Origin: Limimonas halophila
Lineage (GTDB): Bacteria; Pseudomonadota; Alphaproteobacteria; Kiloniellales; Rhodovibrionaceae
Direction of reading: 5' to 3'
Assembly (NCBI RefSeq): GCF_900100655.1
Contig: NZ_FNCE01000011.1
Coordinates: 1 to 62,033 of the forward strand
DNA: 62,033 nt
Part shown: positions 55,259 through 62,033 of the stretch, in pieces
Numbering within the stretch: position 1 is the stretch's first letter
Layout of the letters: each line of letters begins with the position of its first letter
The notes under the pieces: generated by a model
Seen by the model: only the letters and a program-made list of their open reading frames with translations
The model's database searches: none
What the model was told of the DNA's origin: nothing
Translations under genes and position numbers: made by a program

Positions 55259-55378
55259 GCACAAGTGACAACGGAAAACCGATTACCCAAAGGGGTGAGT
55301 ACGGAAATCCCGTTTGAAGGCACGACTGTGCAACGGCCACGGTGTGTCAAGTCGACGGGGATGAAAGGAGGTGAAGCC

Positions 55379-55876
55379 ATGCGGCGGAGTCTGTTTCCGG
55401 TTGCGGGTCAGCGCGTTGCGCCCAGCGACGTTGCCACGCGCGATCCCTTCACGGCGCTGCAGCGGGAGTTGAACCGCGCGTTCGACGATGTCTGGCGGGA
55501 CATGGGCGTGCCGGGCACGCAGCTCGCGGAGACGATCGGCACGCCGAGCGTGGACGTCAGCGAGGACGACACGAACGTCAACGTGAAGGCCGAGTTGCCC
55601 GGCCTGAGCGAAGAGGACGTGGACGTCACCTTCGCCGACGGCGTGCTGCGCATCGCCGGCGAAAAGACGCAGGAAAAGGAAGACCAGGACGAGAACCGCC
55701 AGTTCTACGTCAGCGAGCGCGCCTACGGCCGGTTCGAGCGTCAGATTCCCATCGGCCGCGAAGTCGATGAGGACAACATCGATGCCGCGTTCAAGAACGG
55801 CGTGCTGACCGTCACCCTGCCGAAGAAGGCCAAGGGCGACGGCGCCCGCAAGATCTCGGTCAAACGGGCGTCGTAA
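55379..55876 (+). CDS. Small heat-shock protein, Hsp20/alpha-crystallin family
   Basis: 165 residues from ATG 55379, with a perfect AAAGGAGGTGA. N-terminal arm (DPFTALQRELNRAFDDVW), alpha-crystallin domain (PSVDVSEDDTNVNVKAELPG, VLRIAGEK, ERAYGRFERQIPIGREVDED) with the A-x-x-x-G-V-L signature AAFKNGVLTVTLPK near residue 142, and a short C-terminal tail ending KRAS. It forms oligomers that hold unfolded proteins for refolding by DnaK. An RpoH-type promoter and a structured 3' region surround it; a bidirectional terminator separates it from asd. Confidence 0.95.
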   Translation: MRRSLFPVAGQRVAPSDVATRDPFTALQRELNRAFDDVWRDMGVPGTQLAETIGTPSVDVSEDDTNVNVKAELPGLSEEDVDVTFADGVLRIAGEKTQEKEDQDENRQFYVSERAYGRFERQIPIGREVDEDNIDAAFKNGVLTVTLPKKAKGDGARKISVKRAS

Positions 55877-55980
55877 GGCGCCCGTTGAGCGCTGAAAGCG
55901 TTCAAGCGAGCCTCGTAAGTGGCTCGGTGAGCGCTCGAAGCGCTGTCGCGGGCTTCCAAAGAAGCCCGGTGGGCGCCGCG
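55877..55980. repeat. Cluster of palindromic hairpins in the hsp20 3' region
   Basis: Opposed arms GGCGCCC (start) and GGGCGCC (end) enclose four short hairpins: AGCGCT/AAGCGTT, GAGCC/GGCTC, AGCGCT/AGCGCT and GGGCTT/AAGCCC. About 40-bp units recur within it. It may stabilise or terminate the hsp20 mRNA. Confidence 0.6.
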
Positions 55981-56001
55981 GGCCGAGCGGATGCGGTCGA
56001 A

Positions 56002-56042
56002 AAAACCGACGGCGGGACCGGAGGCCGGCCCCGCCGTTTTTC
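56002..56042. terminator. Bidirectional terminator between hsp20 and asd
   Basis: ACGGCGGG and CCCGCCGT enclose an inner ACCGG/CCGG stem; AAAAAA precedes and TTTTT follows, so both converging genes can end here. Confidence 0.88.
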
Positions 56043-56069
56043 GTGTTCGCCTCGCGGTGCGTTCGGCTG

Positions 56070-57086
56070 TTACCGCAGGTGCTGCTCCACCAGCAGCTCG
56101 GCGATCTGCACGGTGTTGAGCGCGGCGCCCTTGCGCAGGTTGTCGGAGACGCACCAGAACGCCAGGCCGTTGTCGACCGTGGGGTCGCGGCGCAGGCGGG
56201 AGATGAAGACCGCGTCCTCGCCCGCGCACTCGTAGGGCGTGACGTAACCGCCGTCCTCGCGGTGGTCCACGACGCTGATGCCCGGGAATTCGCGCAGCGC
56301 ATCGGCCGCCGAGGTCTCGTCGATCTCGTCCTCGAACTCGACGTTCAGCGACTCGCCGTGGCCGATGAAGGTGGCGATGCGCACGCAGGTGGGCGCGACG
56401 CGCACGTCCGGGTCCAGGATCTTGCGCGTCTCGTGCACCATCTTCCACTCCTCCTTCGTCGAGCCGTCGTCCATGAAGGAGTCGATGTGGGGGATGGCGT
56501 TGAACGCGATCTGCTTGGGGTATTCCTGCGGCTGCGCGGGCTCGTTCATGTAGATGCCGCGCGTTTGGTTGAACAGCTCGTCCATCGCCGCTTTGCCGGA
56601 GCCCGAGGTCGCCTGGTAGGTGGACACCACCACGCGGCGGATGGTCGCCAGCTCGTGCAGCGGCTTCAGCGCCAGCACCATCTGGATGGTCGAGCAGTTC
56701 GGGTTCGCCACGATGCCGCGCTTGGTGTAGCCGGCCAGCGCGCCCGGGTTCACCTCGGGCACGATCAGCGGCACGTCGGGCTCCATGCGGAAGTGCGAGG
56801 TGTTGTCGATCACCACCGCGCCGGCCTCGGCGGCCTTGGGCGCGTATTCCGCGGACACCTTGGAGCCCGGCGAGGACAGCACGATGTCGACGCCGCGGAA
56901 GTCGAACTCGCCGACATCCTGAATGGTCAGCTCGCTGTCCTCGCCGTAGGTCACGCGCTTGCCGTGCGAGCGCCCGGAGGCGAGCGCGTACACCGCGTCG
57001 GCGGGGAATTCGCGCTCGGCCAGGATGTTTAGGATCTCGCGCCCAACCGCGCCGGTGGCGCCCAGAACCGCGACCGTGTAGCCCAT
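56070..57086 (-). CDS. asd: Aspartate-semialdehyde dehydrogenase
   Basis: 338 residues from ATG 57086 (MGYTVAVLGATGAVGRE, NADP loop). Catalytic Cys131 in NPNCSTIQMV, substrate-binding QATSGSGKAAMDEL, and FIGHGESLNVEFED with the catalytic His. It reduces aspartyl phosphate to the semialdehyde, precursor of lysine, threonine and methionine. In many Alphaproteobacteria leuB and asd are adjacent; here a toxin-antitoxin pair and 1 kb separate them. Confidence 0.96.
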   Translation of the reverse strand: MGYTVAVLGATGAVGREILNILAEREFPADAVYALASGRSHGKRVTYGEDSELTIQDVGEFDFRGVDIVLSSPGSKVSAEYAPKAAEAGAVVIDNTSHFRMEPDVPLIVPEVNPGALAGYTKRGIVANPNCSTIQMVLALKPLHELATIRRVVVSTYQATSGSGKAAMDELFNQTRGIYMNEPAQPQEYPKQIAFNAIPHIDSFMDDGSTKEEWKMVHETRKILDPDVRVAPTCVRIATFIGHGESLNVEFEDEIDETSAADALREFPGISVVDHREDGGYVTPYECAGEDAVFISRLRRDPTVDNGLAFWCVSDNLRKGAALNTVQIAELLVEQHLR

Positions 57087-57193
57087 ATCGTGCGTGCCCT
57101 TTTTGCGCTGCGTGATGTTGCCGGTCTCGGCGCGCGTTCTAAGCCTCGCGCGACCGCCACGCAAGCTGGCGCCTCGCGGCCCGATGGGCGAGG

Positions 57194-57212
57194 TGTTCGC
57201 TTGTTGCGAACA
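57194..57212. promoter_or_regulatory. Operator palindrome 1 of the toxin-antitoxin pair
   Basis: TGTTCGC-TTGTT-GCGAACA, a 19-bp perfect inverted repeat that overlaps the -35 box. Twin to the site at 57228; their starts are 34 bp apart. Confidence 0.8.
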
Positions 57213-57229
57213 CACGCTTGATGTATCTG
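57201..57229 (+). promoter_or_regulatory. Sigma-70 type promoter of the toxin-antitoxin pair
   Basis: TTGTTG (57201-57206), 17 bp, TATCTG (57224-57229). The -35 lies within operator 1 and the -10 touches operator 2, the usual layout for an operon repressed by its own antitoxin. Confidence 0.6.
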
Positions 57230-57246
57230 TTCGCTTGTGGCAAACA
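57228..57246. promoter_or_regulatory. Operator palindrome 2 of the toxin-antitoxin pair
   Basis: TGTTCGC-TTGTG-GCAAACA, same arms as operator 1 with one mismatch, 27 bp before the toxin start codon. Confidence 0.75.
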
Positions 57247-57272
57247 TCCGTCCCAAGGCTGTGGGAGGACCG

Positions 57273-57530
57273 ATGGAGGTTGCCTACACGCGACGTGCGG
57301 CCAAAGACTTGAAAAAGCTCGACCGCACGGTGGCCTCAGAAATCGCGGCCCAGCTCGCGGCCTATGCCAATGGTGAGGAGCGTGCGTGCAACAAGGTCAA
57401 GCCGCTGCGAAACGAAGATGGATACCGGATTCGGATCGGCGATTACCGGGCGATTTTCACCATTGAAGAGACTGGTCAGCCACAGATGGTTGTTCATACT
57501 GTTGGTCATAGGCGCAATATTTATGATTGA
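57273..57530 (+). CDS. RelE/ParE-superfamily toxin
   Basis: 85 residues from ATG 57273 (GGGAGGA upstream). MEVAYTRRAAKDLKKLD opens a typical RelE fold; KVKPLRNEDGYRIRIGDYRAIFTIE is the central sheet, and VHTVGHRRNIYD with its basic HRR end supplies the catalytic-type residues of RNA-cleaving members. It most resembles mRNA interferases active at the ribosome. The antitoxin gene follows 13 bp downstream, so the toxin is first, as in higBA-like operons. Confidence 0.9.
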   Translation: MEVAYTRRAAKDLKKLDRTVASEIAAQLAAYANGEERACNKVKPLRNEDGYRIRIGDYRAIFTIEETGQPQMVVHTVGHRRNIYD

Positions 57531-57542
57531 GGATGCGTTGTG

Positions 57543-57890
57543 ATGCCCGAAGATACGGTCACGCTGAGCCGCGATGCCTACGACAGCCTCGTCGAGCGGC
57601 TTGAGGAGGCGGAGGACACAGCCGCCCTCCTTCAGGCCCGCCAGGAAGATGACGGCACGCGCATTCCGCATGCCGTGGTGATGGCGGAGATCGATGGGGC
57701 GCATCCGGTCGCCGCGTGGCGTCACCATCGCGGCCTTGGCGCGCGCGAACTTGCCGGTCGGGCGGGGCTCAGTCCGGGCTACCTCAGCGAGATCGAGAGC
57801 GGGAAGAAAGCCGGGTCGCTCGATGCCTATCGGGCGCTGGCCCGTGCCTTGAACGTGCCGCTGGATCTGGTGCTGCCGGACGTGGATTGA
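57543..57890 (+). CDS. XRE-domain antitoxin
   Basis: 115 residues from ATG 57543 (a GTG at 57540 is adjacent). The first 40 residues, LSRDAYDSLVERLEEAEDTA, form an acidic helix like those by which antitoxins wrap their toxin; the C-terminal half is an HTH: AWRHHRGLGARELAGRAGLS then GYLSEIESGKKAGSLDAYRA. It should repress the operon through the two palindromes upstream and neutralise the RelE-like toxin. Toxin-first order and HTH antitoxin together fit the HigBA type. Confidence 0.88.
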   Translation: MPEDTVTLSRDAYDSLVERLEEAEDTAALLQARQEDDGTRIPHAVVMAEIDGAHPVAAWRHHRGLGARELAGRAGLSPGYLSEIESGKKAGSLDAYRALARALNVPLDLVLPDVD

Positions 57891-57898
57891 GGCGCGCA

Positions 57899-57932
57899 CA
57901 AAAAGCCGCCCCGGCGCCGGGCGCCGGGGCGG
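57899..57932 (-). terminator. Terminator of leuB
   Basis: Minus strand: CCGCCCCGGCGC, CGG-type 3-base loop, GCGCCGGGGCGG, then CTTTTTG. It also faces the end of the antitoxin gene, 10 bp away. Confidence 0.85.
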
Positions 57933-58126
57933 TGGACCAGGAGGGTTCCCAGTTCAGGGTGTCGCGTGCGGTCGTGTCGATCGTCCGCCCGGTCGGGCAA
58001 GACCGTCCCGACAGGCACCGGGTGCCCGATCGGGCCAGGGTGCTTGCCGGTCAACGATACCGACCATTCCAAATCTAGGTCGTGCCGGGTTTCGGACGCA
58101 AGTCACGAAAATGCGACCGGTTGCCA

Positions 58127-59227
58127 TTATTCCGTTTTCGAAATCTCGCGCCTGATTTCGTCGCCGATTTCGCGCGTCGAAACTTTGGTCGTGCCCGGCT
58201 GGACCAAATCCGGCGTGCGCAACCCCCGGTCGAGCACGCGCGTCACGGCGCCCTCGACCGCATCGGCGGCGTCGCCGTGGTCGAAGGAATAGCGCAGCAT
58301 CATGGCGAAGGAGAGCAGGGTCGCCAGCGGGTTGGCGACGCCCTGGCCCGCGATGTCGGGCGCGGAGCCGTGGACGGGCTCGTACATCGCCTTGCGCCGG
58401 CCCTGCGCGTCGGGCGCGCCCAGCGAGGCGGAGGGCAGCATGCCCAGCGAGCCCGTGAGCATCGCCGCCTCGTCGGAAAGCATGTCGCCGAAGAGGTTGT
58501 CGGTGACGATGACGTCGAACTGCTTCGGCTGGCGGACGAGTTGCATGGCGCAGTTGTCGGCGTACATGTGCTCCAGCGAGACGTCGTTGTACGACTCCGC
58601 GTGCAGCGCCGTGACCTCCTCGCGCCACAGCACGCCCGTCTCCATCACGTTGGCCTTTTCCGTGGAGACGACGCGGTTGCCGCGCTTGCGCGCCAGCTCG
58701 AAGGCGACGGCGGCGACGCGGCGGATCTCCTCGCTCGTGTAGACCTGGGTGTTCACGGCGCGGCGCTGGCCGCCGCCGATGTCCTCGATGCCGCGCGGCT
58801 CGCCGAAGTAGACGCCGCCGGTCAGCTCGCGGACGATCATCAGGTCCAGCCCGCGCACCAGCTCGGGCTTGAGCGAGGAGGCGTCGGCCAGCGGGTCGAA
58901 GACGATGGCCGGGCGCAGGTTGGCGAACAGCCCCAGCTCCTTGCGCAGGCGCAGCAGCGCGCGCTCCGGCTTCTGGTCGAACGGCAGGGAATCCCACTTG
59001 GGCCCGCCGACGGCGCCCAGCAGCACGGCGTCGGCGTTCAGCGCGCGCTGGAGCGTTTCCTCGGCCAGCGGCGCGCCCTCGGCGTCGATCGCCGCGCCGC
59101 CGACGTTGCCTTCCTCGAACTCGAACGCCAGCCCGTGCGTCTCGGCGAGCGTGTCCGCGATGCGGCGCACCTCCGCCATGACCTCCGGGCCGATCCCGTC
59201 GCCGGGCAGAATGAGGATCTTCGCCAT
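58127..59227 (-). CDS. leuB: 3-isopropylmalate dehydrogenase
   Basis: 366 residues from ATG 59227 (GGGGGGAC upstream). N-terminal [15 protein letters not shown], substrate Arg residues in [42 protein letters not shown] with the catalytic Lys, and the metal Asp in [18 protein letters not shown] is bound by [15 protein letters not shown]. It decarboxylates 3-isopropylmalate to 2-oxoisocaproate in leucine synthesis. leuC and leuD are not in the window. Confidence 0.96.
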   Translation of the reverse strand: MAKILILPGDGIGPEVMAEVRRIADTLAETHGLAFEFEEGNVGGAAIDAEGAPLAEETLQRALNADAVLLGAVGGPKWDSLPFDQKPERALLRLRKELGLFANLRPAIVFDPLADASSLKPELVRGLDLMIVRELTGGVYFGEPRGIEDIGGGQRRAVNTQVYTSEEIRRVAAVAFELARKRGNRVVSTEKANVMETGVLWREEVTALHAESYNDVSLEHMYADNCAMQLVRQPKQFDVIVTDNLFGDMLSDEAAMLTGSLGMLPSASLGAPDAQGRRKAMYEPVHGSAPDIAGQGVANPLATLLSFAMMLRYSFDHGDAADAVEGAVTRVLDRGLRTPDLVQPGTTKVSTREIGDEIRREISKTE

Positions 59228-59330
59228 GCCGTCCCCCCGTGTTTCCGAACTGGTGCGCGGCATTGGATAGCCGCGCGCGGCGCGTGGAACAAGCGGGGTG
59301 ATTGCCTCTGTCGATGGACCCTGAACCGTC

Positions 59331-59353
59331 ATTGCCCGGCTTGACCGGGCAAT
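59331..59353. repeat. Short palindromic unit, ATTGCCCGG hairpin
   Basis: ATTGCCCGG, CTTGA, CCGGGCAAT: a 9-bp stem of a type scattered between genes in many Alphaproteobacteria. A second perfect palindrome CTCGGCGATCGCCGAG follows at 59363-59378. Both lie downstream of the TIGR02302 gene and may end its transcript. Confidence 0.7.
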
Positions 59354-59448
59354 CCCGCCCGGCTCGGCGATCGCCGAGATCGCGGAGCGTACACGGCGAG
59401 TTCGCTCACCGCGACGGCCCGCGATGATGACAGTGGTGCGGGCGGCGA

Positions 59449-61890
59449 TCAGAAGCGGTCCAGCAGCCGGTCGATGTACTCCCGGTCCAGCTCCGGCAGG
59501 GAGCGGTCGCCGGCGCGGCCGCGGAGTTGCTGGAGGATCTCGCGGGCGCGCTGGACGTCCATCTCCTCCGGCACCTGAACGTCGGCGCCGGACTGCGCGC
59601 CGTTCCGCGAGCGCCCGAGCGGGTCGCGCCGGCCCTGACCGCCGCGCCCGGCCTGCATCATCTGGCGCGCGCGCTGGCCGGCCTGTTGCAGGCCCTTTTG
59701 CAGCTCGTTCAGGGCCTCGCGCTGCGACGGCACGGCCTGGCCCGGCTCGCCGCGTTCGAGGGATTGCCGCGCCGCGCCCATGCGCTCGCCGGCCTGGCCG
59801 AGCGCTTGCGGCGTCTGCCCCAGCGTCTTGCCCAGTTTCTCCGCCAGCTCGCCGAGCTGCTGCCGCAACTCGCCCTGCCGCTGCGCGCCCTGCCGGTTCG
59901 CCTGCTGCCCACCCTGCTGCTGCCCGGCTTGCTGTTGGCCGCTTTGCTGCTGGCCGGATTGCTGCTGCGCCTGGCCCTGTTGCTGCTGTTGTTGCTGGCT
60001 GCGGCGGTAGGTCCGGTCGAGCAACTCCTGCTGCTCGCGGCTGAGTTCGCGCAACGCCTGCATGGCCTTCTGGGCCTCGCGGGCGCGCTCGCTCATTTGG
60101 CTGGGCTGGCGCTGTTGCAGGCCCTCCATGATCTGGCGGAGCTGGTCCAGGAGCTTTTGCGCCCGCTCCGTCTGCCCCGCCTGGGCGAGCTGCTGGATGC
60201 GCTTGGTGAGCTTTTGCAGCTCGTCGCCCTGGATCATGCGCATCTCGCCGTCCTGCTGCGGCCGCGGCGCCTCCTCGGCCTGCTGCATCTCGCGCGCCTT
60301 GGCCTGAAGGTAGCGCTGCATCGCCGCCTGAAGCTGCTCGGTCAGGCGCGCGATCTCCTCGGCCGAAGCGTCCTCGTCGCGCAGCGCGCGCTCCAGCGCC
60401 TCGCGGGCGCGCTCCAGGTCGCGCGCCGCCAGCGCCGCCGTGCCCTCCTCAAGGTGCAGCGCGGTTTCCCACAGGATCCGCTGGACCTCGCGCACGGCTT
60501 GGCGCGTTTGGTCGTGCACCAGCCGCCGCTCGGCGGCGCGCACCGCGAGCGAGACGACGTAGTCGCCGTCGTAGCGGCCCGGCTTGTTGCCGATGGCGTT
60601 GAGCGCGCGCACCACGGGCGCCCGCGTTTCGGGCTCGCGCGCCAGCTCGCGGCGCAGCTCCACCAGTTGCCGCGCGACGGGGTGCTCGAAGCGGCGCGCG
60701 GGCAGGGGCGCGCGGATGGTTTCGCTTTCCGCCGTCTGCCCGGCGGCGTCGCGCGCGATCAGCGTCATGCGCACGGGCAGGCCCGCCCAGATGTGTGCGC
60801 CCAGGTTCTCGTAGGCCTCGCTGACCCCCTCGTCGTCGCCGGGTGCGGGCAGCTCGCGCACGATGGGCTCGCGGTCCGAGCCCGGTCGGCTGATGCGCAG
60901 GCGCACGCTCGTGACGCCGTAATCGTCCGAGGCCTCGTAGCGCACCTGCAGGGCGCCGCGCGGCGTCGCGCGCGGCGCCCGGGCGAAGGCGACGGACGGC
61001 GGGGCGTCCGCCAGCACCGCCAGCTCCCAGCGCGCCAGGGTGTCGCCGCCGGCGCGCACGCGCACCGGCCCGCTGGCGGCCTGCGAGATCTCGGTCGTCA
61101 GCTTCCAGCTGCGCTCGGCCGAGGCCGCCAGCTCCTTTTTGCTGCCGGCGACCTGCAACGTGGGCGGCTCCGTGCCGCCGTGCACCTGGGCGACGAGGCG
61201 GCTGCCGTCGGGCACCCGCGCGGCGTCCGGGCCCGGCGTCAGCACGCGGGGGGCCTGCCCCGTGTAGCCCGGCGGGTCCACCCAGAGGTTCACCGTGCGC
61301 TCGGGCGCGGGCGCGCCGAAGGCCGGGGACACCGCCGCCGCCAGGCGCTCGGGAATGCGCGGGCCGGCGGCGATGAGCCCCGCCACCAGCAACAGCAGCG
61401 GAATCGCGCGCACGGCCGCGGGGTCGCGCGCCGCCACGCCCGGCCGGGGCAGACGCACGCGCAGCGCCTTCAGGCTGGCGCGCAGGCGCTCGCGGTGGGC
61501 GGTCCACAGCGCCTCGGCCATGGGGTCGCCCGTGCCGGCGGCGAGGGTTTCATCTTCGCTGGTAAGGGGGCGGTGGCGCAGCGCGCTGTCGCGCTCCACG
61601 CGCCGGCGGACGGTGTGGCCGTCGGGCGGGCGCACGCGCCACAGCCCGGCGACGAGAAGCCCAGCGACCGCCGCGCCGCCGAGCGCGAGAACGAGGAGGT
61701 GGGCCCAGCCCGGCAACAAGGGCAGTGCCCCGGACAGCCCGACCGCGAGCAGCAGCGCCGCGACGCTGGCGGCGGGCCACAGGCGCGGCCACGCGCGCTC
61801 CCACAGGATGGCGAGAAAGCCCAGGACGAGGTGCCGGCGCAGGCCGCACGGCTGCGGCGCTTGGTCGGAACGTCGGGGAGCGCGCCGCAT
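59449..61890 (-). CDS. TIGR02302/DUF4175 family membrane protein
   Basis: 813 residues from ATG 61890 (GGAGGTGGTG upstream). Two N-terminal membrane helices (about 40-60 and 65-85), a third near residue 160-175 ([14 protein letters not shown]), then a large periplasmic region with beta domains ([20 protein letters not shown]) and long coiled coils. Near residue 650-680 is a Gln-rich stretch (QQQQQQQGQ, then QQQSGQQ repeats), and the end [12 protein letters not shown] is conserved in the family. The protein is confined to Alphaproteobacteria as far as I know and has no assigned function; it is regularly found next to lysA. Confidence 0.9.
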   Translation of the reverse strand: MRRAPRRSDQAPQPCGLRRHLVLGFLAILWERAWPRLWPAASVAALLLAVGLSGALPLLPGWAHLLVLALGGAAVAGLLVAGLWRVRPPDGHTVRRRVERDSALRHRPLTSEDETLAAGTGDPMAEALWTAHRERLRASLKALRVRLPRPGVAARDPAAVRAIPLLLLVAGLIAAGPRIPERLAAAVSPAFGAPAPERTVNLWVDPPGYTGQAPRVLTPGPDAARVPDGSRLVAQVHGGTEPPTLQVAGSKKELAASAERSWKLTTEISQAASGPVRVRAGGDTLARWELAVLADAPPSVAFARAPRATPRGALQVRYEASDDYGVTSVRLRISRPGSDREPIVRELPAPGDDEGVSEAYENLGAHIWAGLPVRMTLIARDAAGQTAESETIRAPLPARRFEHPVARQLVELRRELAREPETRAPVVRALNAIGNKPGRYDGDYVVSLAVRAAERRLVHDQTRQAVREVQRILWETALHLEEGTAALAARDLERAREALERALRDEDASAEEIARLTEQLQAAMQRYLQAKAREMQQAEEAPRPQQDGEMRMIQGDELQKLTKRIQQLAQAGQTERAQKLLDQLRQIMEGLQQRQPSQMSERAREAQKAMQALRELSREQQELLDRTYRRSQQQQQQQGQAQQQSGQQQSGQQQAGQQQGGQQANRQGAQRQGELRQQLGELAEKLGKTLGQTPQALGQAGERMGAARQSLERGEPGQAVPSQREALNELQKGLQQAGQRARQMMQAGRGGQGRRDPLGRSRNGAQSGADVQVPEEMDVQRAREILQQLRGRAGDRSLPELDREYIDRLLDRF

Positions 61891-61916
61891 CACCACCTCC
61901 GAAACCCGCGCACTGG

Positions 61917-62033
61917 TCAGGCCGATGTGGCCTCCTGCGTCAGCCAGTCCGCCACTGGTTGCATCGCCATCACGGCGTCGTGGTCCGGCGGACGCTGGAC
62001 GACGGCCCAGCGGTTGCCGTGGACCATCACTTC
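61917..62033 (-). CDS. lysA: Diaminopimelate decarboxylase, C-terminal end (partial)
   Basis: Only the last 38 codons are in the window; the gene continues past the right edge. The sequence EVMVHGNRWAVVQRPPDH followed by DWLTQEATSA fits the extreme C-terminus of alphaproteobacterial LysA, and the position upstream of the TIGR02302 gene supports it. LysA makes lysine from meso-diaminopimelate with PLP. The fragment is too short for catalytic residues, so the assignment rests on the tail motif and on context. Confidence 0.65.
   Translation of the reverse strand, partial: EVMVHGNRWAVVQRPPDHDAVMAMQPVADWLTQEATSA

Overview
The window is 62 kb of GC-rich, gene-dense DNA from an alphaproteobacterium, most likely of Rhodospirillales type. 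The markers are a DivL-type sensor kinase with tyrosine at the phospho-acceptor position, AddAB instead of RecBCD, DUF4170 and DUF2244 proteins, a TIGR02302/DUF4175 protein next to lysA, and an alphaproteobacterial RpoH promoter in front of a small heat-shock gene. No rRNA, tRNA, CRISPR array, prophage or insertion-sequence transposase was found. The taxonomic placement is inferred from gene content, not from a marker gene.

Layout. 0-7.3 kb: a 71-bp tandem repeat at the left edge, a periplasmic TPR protein, a DUF4170 protein, an SDR oxidoreductase and the tldD/pmbA (tldE) pair. 7.4-9.9 kb: a visibly lower-GC cassette between two copies of a perfect 69-bp repeat; it holds a modular secreted-type protein gene broken by a one-base frameshift. 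9.9-17 kb: regulators, argD-argF-hslO, a lipoprotein and an XRE-cupin regulator. 16.4-21.7 kb: metK, ahcY and divL. 21.7-39.5 kb: small membrane proteins, nth, corA, a MarR regulator, the tungstate transporter tupBCA, a soluble PAS histidine kinase, trxA, and the minus-strand block tsaE-amgK-murU-addB-addA (DNA repair, cell-wall recycling, tRNA modification). 39.5-51 kb: a ferredoxin/flavodoxin-NADP reductase, two orphan solute-binding proteins, trkH, folE, apaG, an OmpA lipoprotein, a D-glycerate-type dehydrogenase and a PhyH-like oxygenase. 51-62 kb: a second modular secreted protein, lpd, hsp20, asd, a toxin-antitoxin pair, leuB, the TIGR02302 protein and the end of lysA.

How genes connect. 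argD and argF make ornithine and citrulline. metK and ahcY are the two ends of the SAM cycle. AmgK and MurU form the MurNAc recycling pathway. AddA and AddB are one recombination complex, and TldD and TldE one protease. asd, leuB and lysA belong to amino-acid biosynthesis.

The notable material is accessory. Two paralogous non-RTX modular proteins share a C-terminal end. A MITE-like element supplies the stop codon of two genes. A palindromic 167-bp element sits inside the addBA operon. Two families of tandem hairpin repeats are linked by a common hairpin core. There are signs that the segment between divL and tsaE is inverted relative to the order I remember from other alphaproteobacteria.
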